A stretch of 16,589 nucleotides of DNA from an uncultured Prevotella sp. (GTDB lineage Bacteria; Bacteroidota; Bacteroidia; Bacteroidales; Bacteroidaceae). Position numbers and translations under genes: made by a program. Below the pieces are notes generated by a model, which did no database searches, was not told the DNA's origin, and worked only from the letters and a program-made list of their open reading frames with translations. This document shows, piece by piece, positions 1 to 6,546 of the stretch (positions within the stretch are counted from its first letter, which is position 1; every line of letters starts with the position of its first letter). The stretch lies in assembly GCA_934183135.1 (NCBI GenBank), contig CAKPRX010000050.1, forward strand, positions 1 through 16,589, read 5' to 3'.

Positions 1-65
1 TCATTACGATTCTAATGACCATCGCGAGCACTCTAAAGGTCGTTTTCGGGTGGTCCGAGAAAGGC
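1..65. repeat. Partial copy of a dispersed element related to the hairpin at 8025-8077
   Basis: The first 65 bases contain TTACGATTCTAATGAC followed by AAAGGTCG and TTTTCGG. The same succession (TTACGTTTCTAATGAC, AAAAGTCG, TCTCGG) makes up the hairpin at 8025-8077. The copy is probably cut by the window edge, and its arms no longer pair well. No coding region is seen here on either strand. Membership in a genome-wide repeat family is inferred from two copies only. Confidence 0.45.
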
Positions 66-325
66 TGTTTTTGCCACCGCCGCCTCCTCGGCGAGCGTAC
101 AGACAGACTGTGGAAGGCCGAAACGCCCTCGCACGGTGCCTAAACGGCAGAAATGTATATTTATACATTATCCGAAAAATCTTTACGATACTATCAACAG
201 GGCGGTAATGGGCCATGGGCACGCCTTAGGCAGCCGGTAAGCCAATCGGATATCTCATAACTGTTACAATTGCTAAAAAAAGAGGAAATTTCCGGTGTTC
301 TGACGACTATTACAAAAAATAGTGC
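66..325. other. Gene-free stretch with an 18-bp palindrome
   Basis: I see no credible gene in this stretch; the open frames are antisense or out-of-frame and lack any recognisable motif. It contains a perfect palindrome at 152-169 (AATGTATA-tt-TATACATT) and a 10-bp palindrome GGAAATTTCC at 284-293, which sits 33 bases upstream of the -7 box at 326. Either could be an operator. The second is placed to control the metal-uptake cluster. Confidence 0.4.
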
Positions 326-333
326 TACTTTTG
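326..333 (+). promoter_or_regulatory. Bacteroidota -7 box upstream of the His/Cys-rich gene
   Basis: TACTTTTG matches the Bacteroidota -7 consensus TAnnTTTG exactly and lies 25 bases before the ATG at 359. A clear -33 TTTG is not visible at the usual spacing. It probably starts the transcript of the cluster at 359-4456. Confidence 0.55.
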
Positions 334-358
334 TACCCACAAGAACGGCATTAGGATA

Positions 359-724
359 ATGCGCCATCATAACAATAGAAGAATAAGGTTTGCGTGGCTG
401 CTCATACTGGTGTATCTGCCTATGATGCTCGCCACCACCCTCCACCACCACTCGGAGGCCGAGGGCAGTGCTGCCGTGTCCTATTGTTACGACTGCGCAC
501 ATCATATCCACCACGATGGCCATCTTACCGCCGGGCAGAGTTTTATGCACGAGTGCGTGCTCTGCCACTTGCACAGTCTGCCTTACGTGGTGCCTGTCAT
601 TGTCCGCATGGCCATATTCGTTGCCATTGCCCACGTCGCCTTCGCCATATCTTGCCCATTTGTCAGGACCCGCCAAAGCGACATTCATTCTACCCGTGCC
701 CCACCCGCACTTCTATCTTTGTAG
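359..724 (+). CDS. Small His/Cys-rich membrane protein, candidate metal-binding partner
   Basis: This 121-residue protein has two hydrophobic segments, at about residues 11-27 and 74-97. Between them is a region loaded with possible metal ligands: HHH near residue 29, a CYDC pair followed by HHIHHDGH, and MHECVLCHLH. The two CxxC motifs and about 15 histidines suggest binding of a transition metal (Zn, Cu, Ni or Co) in the periplasm, held between two membrane helices. The pattern resembles small DUF2946-like proteins found near metal transporters, but I do not claim membership. It has its own -7 box at 326-333 and leads a same-strand cluster with a ZnuD-like receptor, starting 96 bases before that gene's likely ATG. 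The function is inferred from composition and neighbours; reality as a gene is likely but not certain. Confidence 0.6.
   Translation: MRHHNNRRIRFAWLLILVYLPMMLATTLHHHSEAEGSAAVSYCYDCAHHIHHDGHLTAGQSFMHECVLCHLHSLPYVVPVIVRMAIFVAIAHVAFAISCPFVRTRQSDIHSTRAPPALLSL
714..721 (+). promoter_or_regulatory. -7 box for the TonB-dependent receptor gene
   Basis: TATCTTTG matches TAnnTTTG. It overlaps the last codons of the preceding gene and lies about 100 bases before the receptor ATG. No good -33 element is visible. It would give the receptor a separate transcript with a leader of roughly 90 nt that carries the hairpin at 750-767. Confidence 0.45.
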
Positions 725-749
725 TTTTCAGATAATTAATCAAAAGTAT

Positions 750-767
750 CGGCTATAGCCATAGCCG
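750..767 (+). promoter_or_regulatory. Leader hairpin before the receptor gene
   Basis: CGGCTAT-AGCC-ATAGCCG forms a perfect 7-bp stem with a 4-nt loop in the leader between the -7 box at 714 and the receptor start. No U-run follows, so it is not a typical terminator. It could be an operator or an RNA stability element. Confidence 0.3.
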
Positions 768-820
768 TATGAGCGATTAGGCTCCTTGTGGGCCATCGTC
801 TCATTGATTTTCAAAGATTT

Positions 821-3034
821 ATGATGGAACATAAGACGTTAGTACTCATGGTACTTGCGCTTTTCATCAACTTGAGTCATGCGCTTGCGTCAGGTGCTGA
901 GCCCATTTCCATGCCCAAAGATACGACGAGGAAATGTACTCCGGCAGACAGCATCAAGCGTATGATGAGGGATGGGGTGTCCCTACAGGAAGTTGTAGTA
1001 AGCGGAAGTTCCAACAAAGAAGTACAGATGAGGTCGGCCCTCAATGTGGTGAGGGCAAACAGACAGTTCATCGAAGAGCATTTTGGCGGCTCGCTGATGC
1101 AGACACTGAGCAGGCTGCCTGGTGTACAGGCGATGAGCGTAGGCTCGGGCGAGTCGAAGCCGGTAATCCGCGGACTGGGTTTCAACCGTGTGCTGGTGGC
1201 AGAGAATGGCATCAAGCACGAGGGCCAGCAGTGGGGCGACGACCATGGCCTGGAGATAGACCAGTATGGCATAGACCAGGCCGAGGTCATAAAGGGCCCT
1301 GCCTCGCTCACCTATGGCTCTGATGCCATCGGTGGTGTCATCAACCTGAGGAGCAACACCATCCCCATGAGTAAGTTCGCCGGGCAGGTCAGTATCTTCG
1401 GCAGAACCAACAACGAGTCGATAGGCTCGTCGGTTCGCCTTGCGGGCCGCAACGGCAAGTTCTGGTACAAGGCCAATGCCACATGGGCAGACTATGCCGA
1501 CTACAAGGTGCCGGCCGACAGCATCGAGTATTACTCCTACTGGATCAGGCTCAAGGACCGGCGGCTGCGCAATACGGCAGGCCGGGAGCTGGACGGAAGC
1601 CTGATGCTCGGCTATGCCGGTAATGGTTGGAACACCTCTTTCCGTATTGCCAATGTGAATACGAAGGCAGGTTTCTTTGCCAATGCCCACGGACTGGAGG
1701 TAAGGCTGTCGGACATAGACTATGACAGCTCGCGTCGCGACATAGACTTGCCGTATCATACCGTCAACCACTTACTGGTATCCCATCATACAGACTGGAG
1801 CTGGGCAGACGGTACGGCGGAAACCAACCTTGCCTACCAGGACAACCGGCAGCGCGAGCTTTCCGAGCCGGTGTCGCATGGCTATATGCCGATACCGCCC
1901 AATAGCCTGGAGAGAAGTTTTACTAAGCAGACATTCGCTGCCCATGCCAAGGCGACACAGCAGGTGGGCAGGCACGAGCTCCAGGCTGGGGCCAGTGTCG
2001 AGTACCAGCGCAACCGCCGGGGAGGATGGGGCTTTATCCTGCCCGACTTTGAGCAGCTGGCGCTGGGCGGCTTTGCCATGGACAAGTGGGAGCTGGGCAA
2101 CAAGCTCAGCCTGACGGCCGGAGTAAGATTCGACCATGGGAAGGTGAGGACCCACAGCTACCACGACTGGTACAAGACACCCGTGAAGGCGCCGGCCGCA
2201 GGCTATCCCACGGATTCTGCTTATATGGAGCGTTCGGCCAATCTGGGTCGTAGCTTCAACAGCTTTACCTGGTCGGTGGGCGTGAACCGGATGCTGGGCC
2301 AATGGGTGCTCAAGCTCAACGTGGGCAAGAGCTTCCGCATGCCGATAGCCAAGGAACTGGGAATGGACGGGGTGAACTACAACCTCTTCAGATACGAGAA
2401 AGGCAACACCAGGCTGAAGCCCGAGGAAAGCTACCAGGCCGATGCGGGCATAGCCTATGAGAAAGGTGGGCTCTCGGTGCAGCTCACTCCCTATATCAAC
2501 TATTTTCCCAACTACATCTACCTCAACCCTACACCACAGTACAAGGAGGGCTTGCAGCTCTACTACTACACACAGTCCAGGGTACTGAGATGGGGGTTCG
2601 AGACAAGTGTGTCGTGGAAGATACTGCCTTGCCTGCGACTGGATGCCGACGGCGAGTACCTCTATGCCCGTCAGCTCAGTGGCGAGAAGAGGGGGTATGG
2701 GCTTCCTTTCTCCACACCCTGGTCGGCCCGTGCCGAACTGCGCTATCTACTGTCAACACAGCATCCCGCCAAGTCGGGATTTGTGGCTCTGGAATGGCAA
2801 GTGGTGGGCTCGCAGAACAGGATAGTGCCTCCCGAGGAGAAGACCAAGGGGCACCAGCTCCTGAACGCCAGCATCGGCAAGAACTTCTCGTTGGGCGGCA
2901 ACCAGCTGGAGCTGACCCTCCGGGGAGAGAACCTGCTGGGCAAGCGATACTACGACCACACCAGTTATTACAGACTGATAGGGGTGCCTGAGCCGGGAAC
3001 AAACTTCTCGGCCATGGCCGCCTGGAAGTTTTAG
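821..3034 (+). CDS. TonB-dependent outer-membrane receptor, ZnuD-like
   Basis: This is a 737-residue TonB-dependent receptor. ATG 821 is preferred over the upstream in-frame GTG at 788 because the signal peptide (hydrophobic core LVLMVLALFINL, cut after about ALA) then begins properly. A TonB-box-like stretch LQEVVVSG precedes the plug domain, which has the usual PVIRGLG, VEVIKGP-like (AEVIKGPASLTYG) and AIGGVINL motifs. The rest is a 22-strand-type barrel ending in a terminal aromatic (AAWKF). The plug sequence NGIKHEGQQWGDDHGLEID parallels the DH-containing plug segment of ZnuD-type zinc receptors, and His-rich loop pieces (SHHTDW, HSYHDW) occur in the barrel. There is no SusC-type N-terminal domain and no SusD partner, which argues against glycan uptake. 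Neighbours are a His/Cys-rich protein and two DUF4625 lipoproteins. TonB-dependent receptor is certain; the metal substrate is inferred. Confidence 0.9.
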   Translation: MMEHKTLVLMVLALFINLSHALASGAEPISMPKDTTRKCTPADSIKRMMRDGVSLQEVVVSGSSNKEVQMRSALNVVRANRQFIEEHFGGSLMQTLSRLPGVQAMSVGSGESKPVIRGLGFNRVLVAENGIKHEGQQWGDDHGLEIDQYGIDQAEVIKGPASLTYGSDAIGGVINLRSNTIPMSKFAGQVSIFGRTNNESIGSSVRLAGRNGKFWYKANATWADYADYKVPADSIEYYSYWIRLKDRRLRNTAGRELDGSLMLGYAGNGWNTSFRIANVNTKAGFFANAHGLEVRLSDIDYDSSRRDIDLPYHTVNHLLVSHHTDWSWADGTAETNLAYQDNRQRELSEPVSHGYMPIPPNSLERSFTKQTFAAHAKATQQVGRHELQAGASVEYQRNRRGGWGFILPDFEQLALGGFAMDKWELGNKLSLTAGVRFDHGKVRTHSYHDWYKTPVKAPAAGYPTDSAYMERSANLGRSFNSFTWSVGVNRMLGQWVLKLNVGKSFRMPIAKELGMDGVNYNLFRYEKGNTRLKPEESYQADAGIAYEKGGLSVQLTPYINYFPNYIYLNPTPQYKEGLQLYYYTQSRVLRWGFETSVSWKILPCLRLDADGEYLYARQLSGEKRGYGLPFSTPWSARAELRYLLSTQHPAKSGFVALEWQVVGSQNRIVPPEEKTKGHQLLNASIGKNFSLGGNQLELTLRGENLLGKRYYDHTSYYRLIGVPEPGTNFSAMAAWKF

Positions 3035-3040
3035 ACCCTT

Positions 3041-3056
3041 CCCCTATTCGTAGGGG
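3041..3056 (+). other. Intergenic hairpin with UUCG loop
   Basis: CCCCTA-TTCG-TAGGGG forms a 6-bp stem closed by a UUCG tetraloop, extended by outer CCC/GGG pairing. It begins seven bases after the receptor stop codon and has no U-run. It probably stabilises or partly attenuates the transcript between the receptor and the lipoprotein genes. Confidence 0.4.
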
Positions 3057-3095
3057 CGGGACAATTCGTTAACAATCATATAAAAGTAAACAACA

Positions 3096-3863
3096 ATGAA
3101 AAAGATAGTATTTTTGGCAGCCACCGTGCTGTTTTGTATTTTCAGCTTAGTTCTTTCATCCTGCGACAGCAACGATGACCCACAGCCATCGGTCGCCAAG
3201 CCTGTCGCCGCCCTTGCCGAGGTGGGCGAGGAGAACTCCAAGGAAGCCACTGCCGGCAAGGACCTGCACCTGGAGGGCGACTTGGAGGCTGAGGGCCTGA
3301 TAGCCCGCATCGACGTAACCATCGCCACAGCCGACGGCAAGACTACCATCGTACAGCAGTCTTACACCGACGGCAAGTACATCGGTGTAAGGAACACCAC
3401 CTTTCACGAGCATCTTGACATACCTGCCGATGCTGCCGCCGGCGCCTACAAGGTTACACTCGTAGTGACCGACAAGCTGGGGCAGAGCTCTACCTTTACT
3501 TCCGACCTTACCGTCAAGGCACTTGACCAGACTGCGCCAGCCATCACCTTTAAGGAAGTGGGCGAAGGCGATAGCCATAAGGCCGTGATAGGTCAGAAGA
3601 TGCACCTGGAGGCACAGATAGAGGCGCCTCATAAGATAGCCAAGATAGAGGTGGAGTTTCACAATACAGCTGCTAAGTACGAGAAGGTCTATACTTATAC
3701 CGGCGAGCAGTATCTCGGACAGACTTCCGTGCTCTTCCATGAGCATCCGGAGATACCGGCCGACGCTCCTGAGGGCGAGTATCATATACACTTCACGGTG
3801 ACCGATGCCAATGACATCTCTACTACCGAAGAGGCTGAGGGCATACAGATTACCAAGGAATAA
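3096..3863 (+). CDS. Lipoprotein with two tandem DUF4625-like domains
   Basis: This is a 255-residue lipoprotein. The signal peptide ends in the lipobox LSSC with Cys23 as the lipidated residue. CDSNDD after the cut resembles the Bacteroidota export signal that sends lipoproteins to the cell surface. The mature part is an internal duplication: residues about 33-143 and 147-255 each hold a conserved LHLE/MHLE segment (His58, His170), a FHEH motif (104-106 and 215-217 for HEH), IPADA and a VTD strand. These Ig-like beta-sandwich repeats match the DUF4625 pattern. The paired HEH motifs are plausible metal ligands. It follows the receptor by 61 bases on the same strand, so it is probably an accessory surface protein capturing substrate for it. 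Lipoprotein nature is clear; the metal role is inferred. Confidence 0.85.
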   Translation: MKKIVFLAATVLFCIFSLVLSSCDSNDDPQPSVAKPVAALAEVGEENSKEATAGKDLHLEGDLEAEGLIARIDVTIATADGKTTIVQQSYTDGKYIGVRNTTFHEHLDIPADAAAGAYKVTLVVTDKLGQSSTFTSDLTVKALDQTAPAITFKEVGEGDSHKAVIGQKMHLEAQIEAPHKIAKIEVEFHNTAAKYEKVYTYTGEQYLGQTSVLFHEHPEIPADAPEGEYHIHFTVTDANDISTTEEAEGIQITKE

Positions 3864-3897
3864 GTTTTTAAGACACAAGTCAAATATAGAAATGACG

Positions 3898-3947
3898 GCT
3901 ACTCGGCCCAGGTGCCTGGGTGCCCAGCCGGGTAGCTCATATTTTTG
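3898..3947 (+). promoter_or_regulatory. Hairpin plus T-run / TAnnTTTG between the two lipoprotein genes
   Basis: GCTACTCGGC (3898-3907) pairs with GCCGGGTAGC (3927-3936) over 10 bp with one wobble, and the loop can refold (CCCAGG/CCTGGG). Five bases later comes TTTTT, so it can act as a terminator or attenuator. The same T-run is part of TATTTTTG (3940-3947), which matches the -7 consensus and lies 14 bases before the next ATG. Which role it plays cannot be decided from sequence. Confidence 0.4.
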
Positions 3948-3961
3948 AATACGCAAGAACA

Positions 3962-4456
3962 ATGAAAACAAATCTGTTATATATGTTTGCCGTGGCAACA
4001 GTAATGACGGTGGCGGTCAGTCTGACCTCCTGCTCAAGTGATGACGACGACACTAAGACCAGCGACCGGGAGAAGCCTGAGATAGTGGACGGCGAGTTGC
4101 CCAACCCGATAGATTGCCAGCAATACAAGCGGGGCGAGACCATCGCTTTCCGCTATACCTTTACGGATAATGTAGAGCTCGGCAATTTCAATATAGAGAT
4201 ACACAACAACTTCGACCACCATACCCATTCCACTTCGGCTGGCGACTGCCCGCTCGACGAGAAGAAGTCGCCCGTGAAGCCCTGGGTGTATAATCAAGAC
4301 CAGGCTATCCCGTCGGGCTTGAAATCGTATGAGGCAAAGGTAGACATCGCCATCCCGAACGACATAGACCCCGGCGACTACCATTTCATGATACGCCTGA
4401 CCGACAAGGCTGGCTGGCAGCAGCTCAAGGCTGTAAGCATCAAGGTCAAGGAATAA
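3962..4456 (+). CDS. DUF4625 family surface lipoprotein
   Basis: This is a 164-residue lipoprotein. ATG 3962 is chosen over an in-frame GTG at 3920 because it places a standard signal peptide with lipobox LTSC (Cys24) at the N-terminus. The following CSSDDDD is a strong Bacteroidota surface-export signal. The mature domain is a clear DUF4625 type: [21 protein letters not shown], then [12 protein letters not shown] (His81, 86, 87, 89), then [16 protein letters not shown] near the end. Cys52 and Cys96 could form a disulfide. The His cluster 81-89 is a plausible metal site. It is the last gene of the receptor cluster and ends directly against a mutS tail fragment, so the cluster border is here. 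DUF4625 has no established function that I know of. Confidence 0.88.
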   Translation: MKTNLLYMFAVATVMTVAVSLTSCSSDDDDTKTSDREKPEIVDGELPNPIDCQQYKRGETIAFRYTFTDNVELGNFNIEIHNNFDHHTHSTSAGDCPLDEKKSPVKPWVYNQDQAIPSGLKSYEAKVDIAIPNDIDPGDYHFMIRLTDKAGWQQLKAVSIKVKE

Positions 4457-4457
4457 A

Positions 4458-4547
4458 GAGATACTGGGCCTCGACATCAACAACCTCACCCCTGTCGAGG
4501 CCCTCAACAAGCTCAATGACACCAAGAAGATACTCAAGGGGAAGTAA
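4458..4547 (+). pseudogene. mutS: Orphan C-terminal tail of DNA mismatch repair protein MutS
   Basis: The frame 4458-4547 reads [20 protein letters not shown] and nine further codons to a TAA stop. This is the characteristic last helix of bacterial MutS (the pattern L-x-NLTPxEALxxLxxxK, ending ILKGK). Only 29 codons are present. No start codon or upstream MutS sequence exists in this window: the frame is met by the end of the DUF4625 gene, whose stop codon lies at 4454-4456. It is therefore a broken gene end, left either by insertion of the receptor cluster into the 3' end of mutS or by recombination at that site. It is not expected to make a protein. Confidence 0.75.
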
Positions 4548-4562
4548 CTGTCTGCCCCCTTA

Positions 4563-4614
4563 TATACGCCAAAATCCCATACCTTACTTCCAGGGTATGG
4601 GATTTTGGCATATA
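4563..4614. terminator. Bidirectional terminator hairpin
   Basis: Arms 4563-4583 and 4594-4614 pair over 21 bp with a single mismatch around a 10-nt loop; the core is CCAAAATCCCATACC against its exact complement. The T/A-rich arms supply U-runs on both strands. It lies between the converging mutS remnant and the FGE-like pseudogene and may be the original mutS terminator. Confidence 0.65.
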
Positions 4615-4626
4615 GTGCACTGCCCA

Positions 4627-5300
4627 TCATCGTTGTATATGCGAGGCAGCCAGCCGCAGTCCTGTCAGACTATTGGCCTGGGCGCAATAGCCACGGCCAT
4701 TATACCATCTAAGATGACGGAAGTTTCCGCCACGCACTACATGCTTATGGTCGGGCTTATTGCTGACGCAGGGCGATAGATAAACAGCTGAGCCTCGTCC
4801 CAGTAGAAACCCTCTACGGGCCTGTTGCCCCCAGCGTGCTGCGAGGGATTGGAGCCCATCACAGCCTGCCACAACTGCTGTGTTACCTCGTACCGGCACA
4901 GATAGTAATCGGCCACGGTGGCGCTGTACGATGCCGGGCAATGGCTGCCACGGCCAGGGTAGAAGTTGCGGTCGTACATGGTGAATGTTCCGCCGGGAAT
5001 ATGCACCATGTCTGCTATCAGTTTCTCTACGACCTGCGTAGGCGTCATCGCCACTACAGGCGGGTCTTCCACCCGGGTTACCTGGCTCTTTATGGCTACC
5101 GGGGCCTGAGGTTCGGGCTTAGGTTCCGCCGTCTGCTCTACCCGCTTCTGGGCCCGCGGGGCCGGCTTAACTTTAGCCTTGGCGGGCCGCTCTGTCTTGG
5201 CCTTGGGCGGCTTTACCGAAGACGGATGACGGATGATGCCCTGCGCATCCATGCTGATGGCCCATGCCAACGCCAGCATGGTGATAACAAATTGTTTCAT
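4627..5300 (-). pseudogene. Formylglycine-generating-enzyme-like (SUMF1 domain) protein, internally deleted and frameshifted
   Basis: The 5' part (5300 down to about 4780) encodes a signal peptide, a Lys/Pro/Ala-rich linker (residues about 28-70) and the start of an FGE-sulfatase domain: MVHIPGGTFTM, DYYLCRYEVTQQLWQAVMG, NPSQ, NRPVEGFYWDEAQLFI. The frame then stops at 4737. In another frame the domain resumes with KHVVRGGNFRHLRWYNGRGY and ends with TGLRLAAS at 4627. The middle of the domain (the LPTEAEWEYAARGG and GNVWEW region, roughly 100 residues) is missing, so there is both a deletion and a frameshift. In Bacteroidota such proteins are often secreted FGE-like proteins without sulfatase partners. 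The gene keeps a good promoter (5322-5329). Loss of function is inferred from the missing core. Confidence 0.7.
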
Positions 5301-5560
5301 ACTGTTTTTAGTTTATAGGGACAAAGATAACGGCCTGCTTTTTCGATTTTTTTGACACAGAGGAAACTGCCAATACAATTAGGAAGACAAATCAATAGAG
5401 TTACTCCGATAACTATGAAAACCGCAAGGCCATCTATCCTGTTAAGGGCACGCACTATGGCCAACGGTGCGCTGTAAGTTAGTCTGCTTACAGCCTGTGG
5501 CAGCGCACCAAAGAGCGTCGCCACAAAACTAAAGAGGGCTGTAAGGGTATTAATAACCAT
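5297..5560 (-). CDS. Doubtful small membrane protein ORF
   Basis: This 87-codon frame lies between lgt and the FGE-like gene. It predicts two hydrophobic segments, about residues 3-22 and 44-64, and a basic tail. Its stop overlaps the next ATG (ATGA at 5297-5300), as in coupled genes. Against it: the ATG sits in the centre of a large inverted repeat (5538-5587), another nested inverted repeat lies inside it (5466-5509), and its 3' end contains the -7 box of the next gene. I recognise no family. It could be a real small protein, a gene remnant, or a chance frame over a structured spacer. Confidence 0.3.
   Translation of the reverse strand: MVINTLTALFSFVATLFGALPQAVSRLTYSAPLAIVRALNRIDGLAVFIVIGVTLLICLPNCIGSFLCVKKIEKAGRYLCPYKLKTV
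5322..5329 (-). promoter_or_regulatory. -7 box for the FGE-like pseudogene
   Basis: On the minus strand TATCTTTG matches TAnnTTTG and lies 21 bases before the ATG at 5300. The -33 region is A-rich without a TTTG. It overlaps the end of the doubtful ORF at 5297-5560. Confidence 0.45.
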
Positions 5561-5590
5561 GGTTGTTAACCTATTTACCCTTACAGCGCC
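5466..5590. repeat. Cluster of nested and alternating inverted repeats built on CTGTAAG
   Basis: GGTGCGCTG (5466-5474) pairs with CAGCGCACC (5501-5509). Overlapping it, GCTGTAAG (5471-5478) pairs with CTTACAGC (5487-5494), so two hairpins compete. Further right GCTGTAAGGGTA (5538-5549) pairs perfectly with TACCCTTACAGC (5576-5587), around a near-palindrome centred on AACCATGGTT (5555-5564). The motif GCTGTAAG or its complement thus occurs four times in alternating orientation. It may be a mobile-element scar or a structured RNA segment. Confidence 0.5.
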
Positions 5591-5642
5591 TATAATAAGT
5601 AGCTGGCAGACACCTATTATCCGCCCAGCGATTTTTACCTGT

Positions 5643-6533
5643 TTACTTTTTTACCTTTTTACTCTTTTCCAGTCCCCGGCGCATGCACACTACACCGATA
5701 ATGACAAAGGGTATGGAGAGCAACTGGCCCATATTGAGCACCATGTGCTGCTCGAAAGCCTCCTGCACGTCCTTGGTGTATTCTATAAAGAAACGGAACG
5801 TGAAGATAAGCGTCAGACAGAGCCCGAAAAAGAACCCCGTGCCGGCCCACTGCCTGCGGCGGCGGTAGATATACAGGCCGACGAAGAAGAAGATGAAGTA
5901 GGCTATGGCCTCGTAGAGCTGCCCTGGATGACGGGGCATCTGGTCTACACGCTCGAAGATGAAGGCCCATGGCACATCGGTTATCTTGCCGACTATCTCA
6001 GAGTTCATCAGATTGCCCAGACGTATGAAGCACGCCGTAATGGGGGTGGCTATGGCTATATCATCGAGCACCTGCCACAGGTTCATGTGCGTATGGCGGT
6101 AGTAGAGCCACAGGGCTATCATCAGGCCCAGCGTCCCCCCGTGCGAGGCCAGACCCTCGTAGCCGGTAAAGGCCACCGCACCCCCCGTAAGGCTGTACAG
6201 CCAGCCCCCGTTGGCCATGGGGTCGCCATAGACAAACCGCACGGGCAGGAGCATCTCTATGAAGTGCTGCCAGGAGGTCAGAAAATAGCCCGGTTCGTAG
6301 AACAGGCAGTGACCAAGCCTTGCCCCTATCAGGATGCCTACGAAGCAGTACAGAAAGAGAGGCTCGAAGTACTCAGACTTGACCCGTTGGTCGCTGTAGA
6401 GCCACTTGACGATAAAGTAGGCCAGCGCCAGGCCCGTAAGCCAGCACAGCCCATACCAGCGCACGTCGAACGGCCCTAAGTGCAGGGCCGTGGTCGACGG
6501 GTTCCATACTATGAAGTTGAGTAAGTAGGTCAT
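5643..6533 (-). CDS. lgt: Prolipoprotein diacylglyceryl transferase
   Basis: Lgt is an inner-membrane enzyme that moves diacylglycerol from phosphatidylglycerol to the lipobox cysteine of prelipoproteins, the first step in lipoprotein maturation. The 296-residue sequence has the expected multi-helix layout with family motifs in order: HGGTLG (131-136), [12 protein letters not shown] (171-182, containing the key Arg equivalent to E. coli Arg143), HPGQLYEA (202-209) and RFFIEY (247-252, the second essential Arg). The C-terminus is Lys-rich and cytoplasmic. ATG 6533 lies 13 bases after the ychF stop, so the two are probably co-transcribed. It would process the lipoproteins encoded at 3096 and 3962, though it is a general housekeeping enzyme and not specific to them. 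Confidence 0.96.
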   Translation of the reverse strand: MTYLLNFIVWNPSTTALHLGPFDVRWYGLCWLTGLALAYFIVKWLYSDQRVKSEYFEPLFLYCFVGILIGARLGHCLFYEPGYFLTSWQHFIEMLLPVRFVYGDPMANGGWLYSLTGGAVAFTGYEGLASHGGTLGLMIALWLYYRHTHMNLWQVLDDIAIATPITACFIRLGNLMNSEIVGKITDVPWAFIFERVDQMPRHPGQLYEAIAYFIFFFVGLYIYRRRRQWAGTGFFFGLCLTLIFTFRFFIEYTKDVQEAFEQHMVLNMGQLLSIPFVIIGVVCMRRGLEKSKKVKK

Positions 6534-6546
6534 GGCGCACAGCGTA

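Noticed and set aside
66..325. tRNA or other stable RNA gene
   Set aside because: No cloverleaf or known RNA pattern could be folded by eye, here or elsewhere in the window.
821..4456. Polysaccharide utilization locus (SusC/SusD pair)
   Set aside because: The receptor lacks the SusC N-terminal domain and is too short, no SusD-like lipoprotein is present, and the lipoproteins are DUF4625 type.
5559..6479. 306-codon open frame on the plus strand
   Set aside because: It is antisense to lgt, whose motifs are complete; the composition (His, Gln, Pro, Ala-rich) is typical of a mirror frame.
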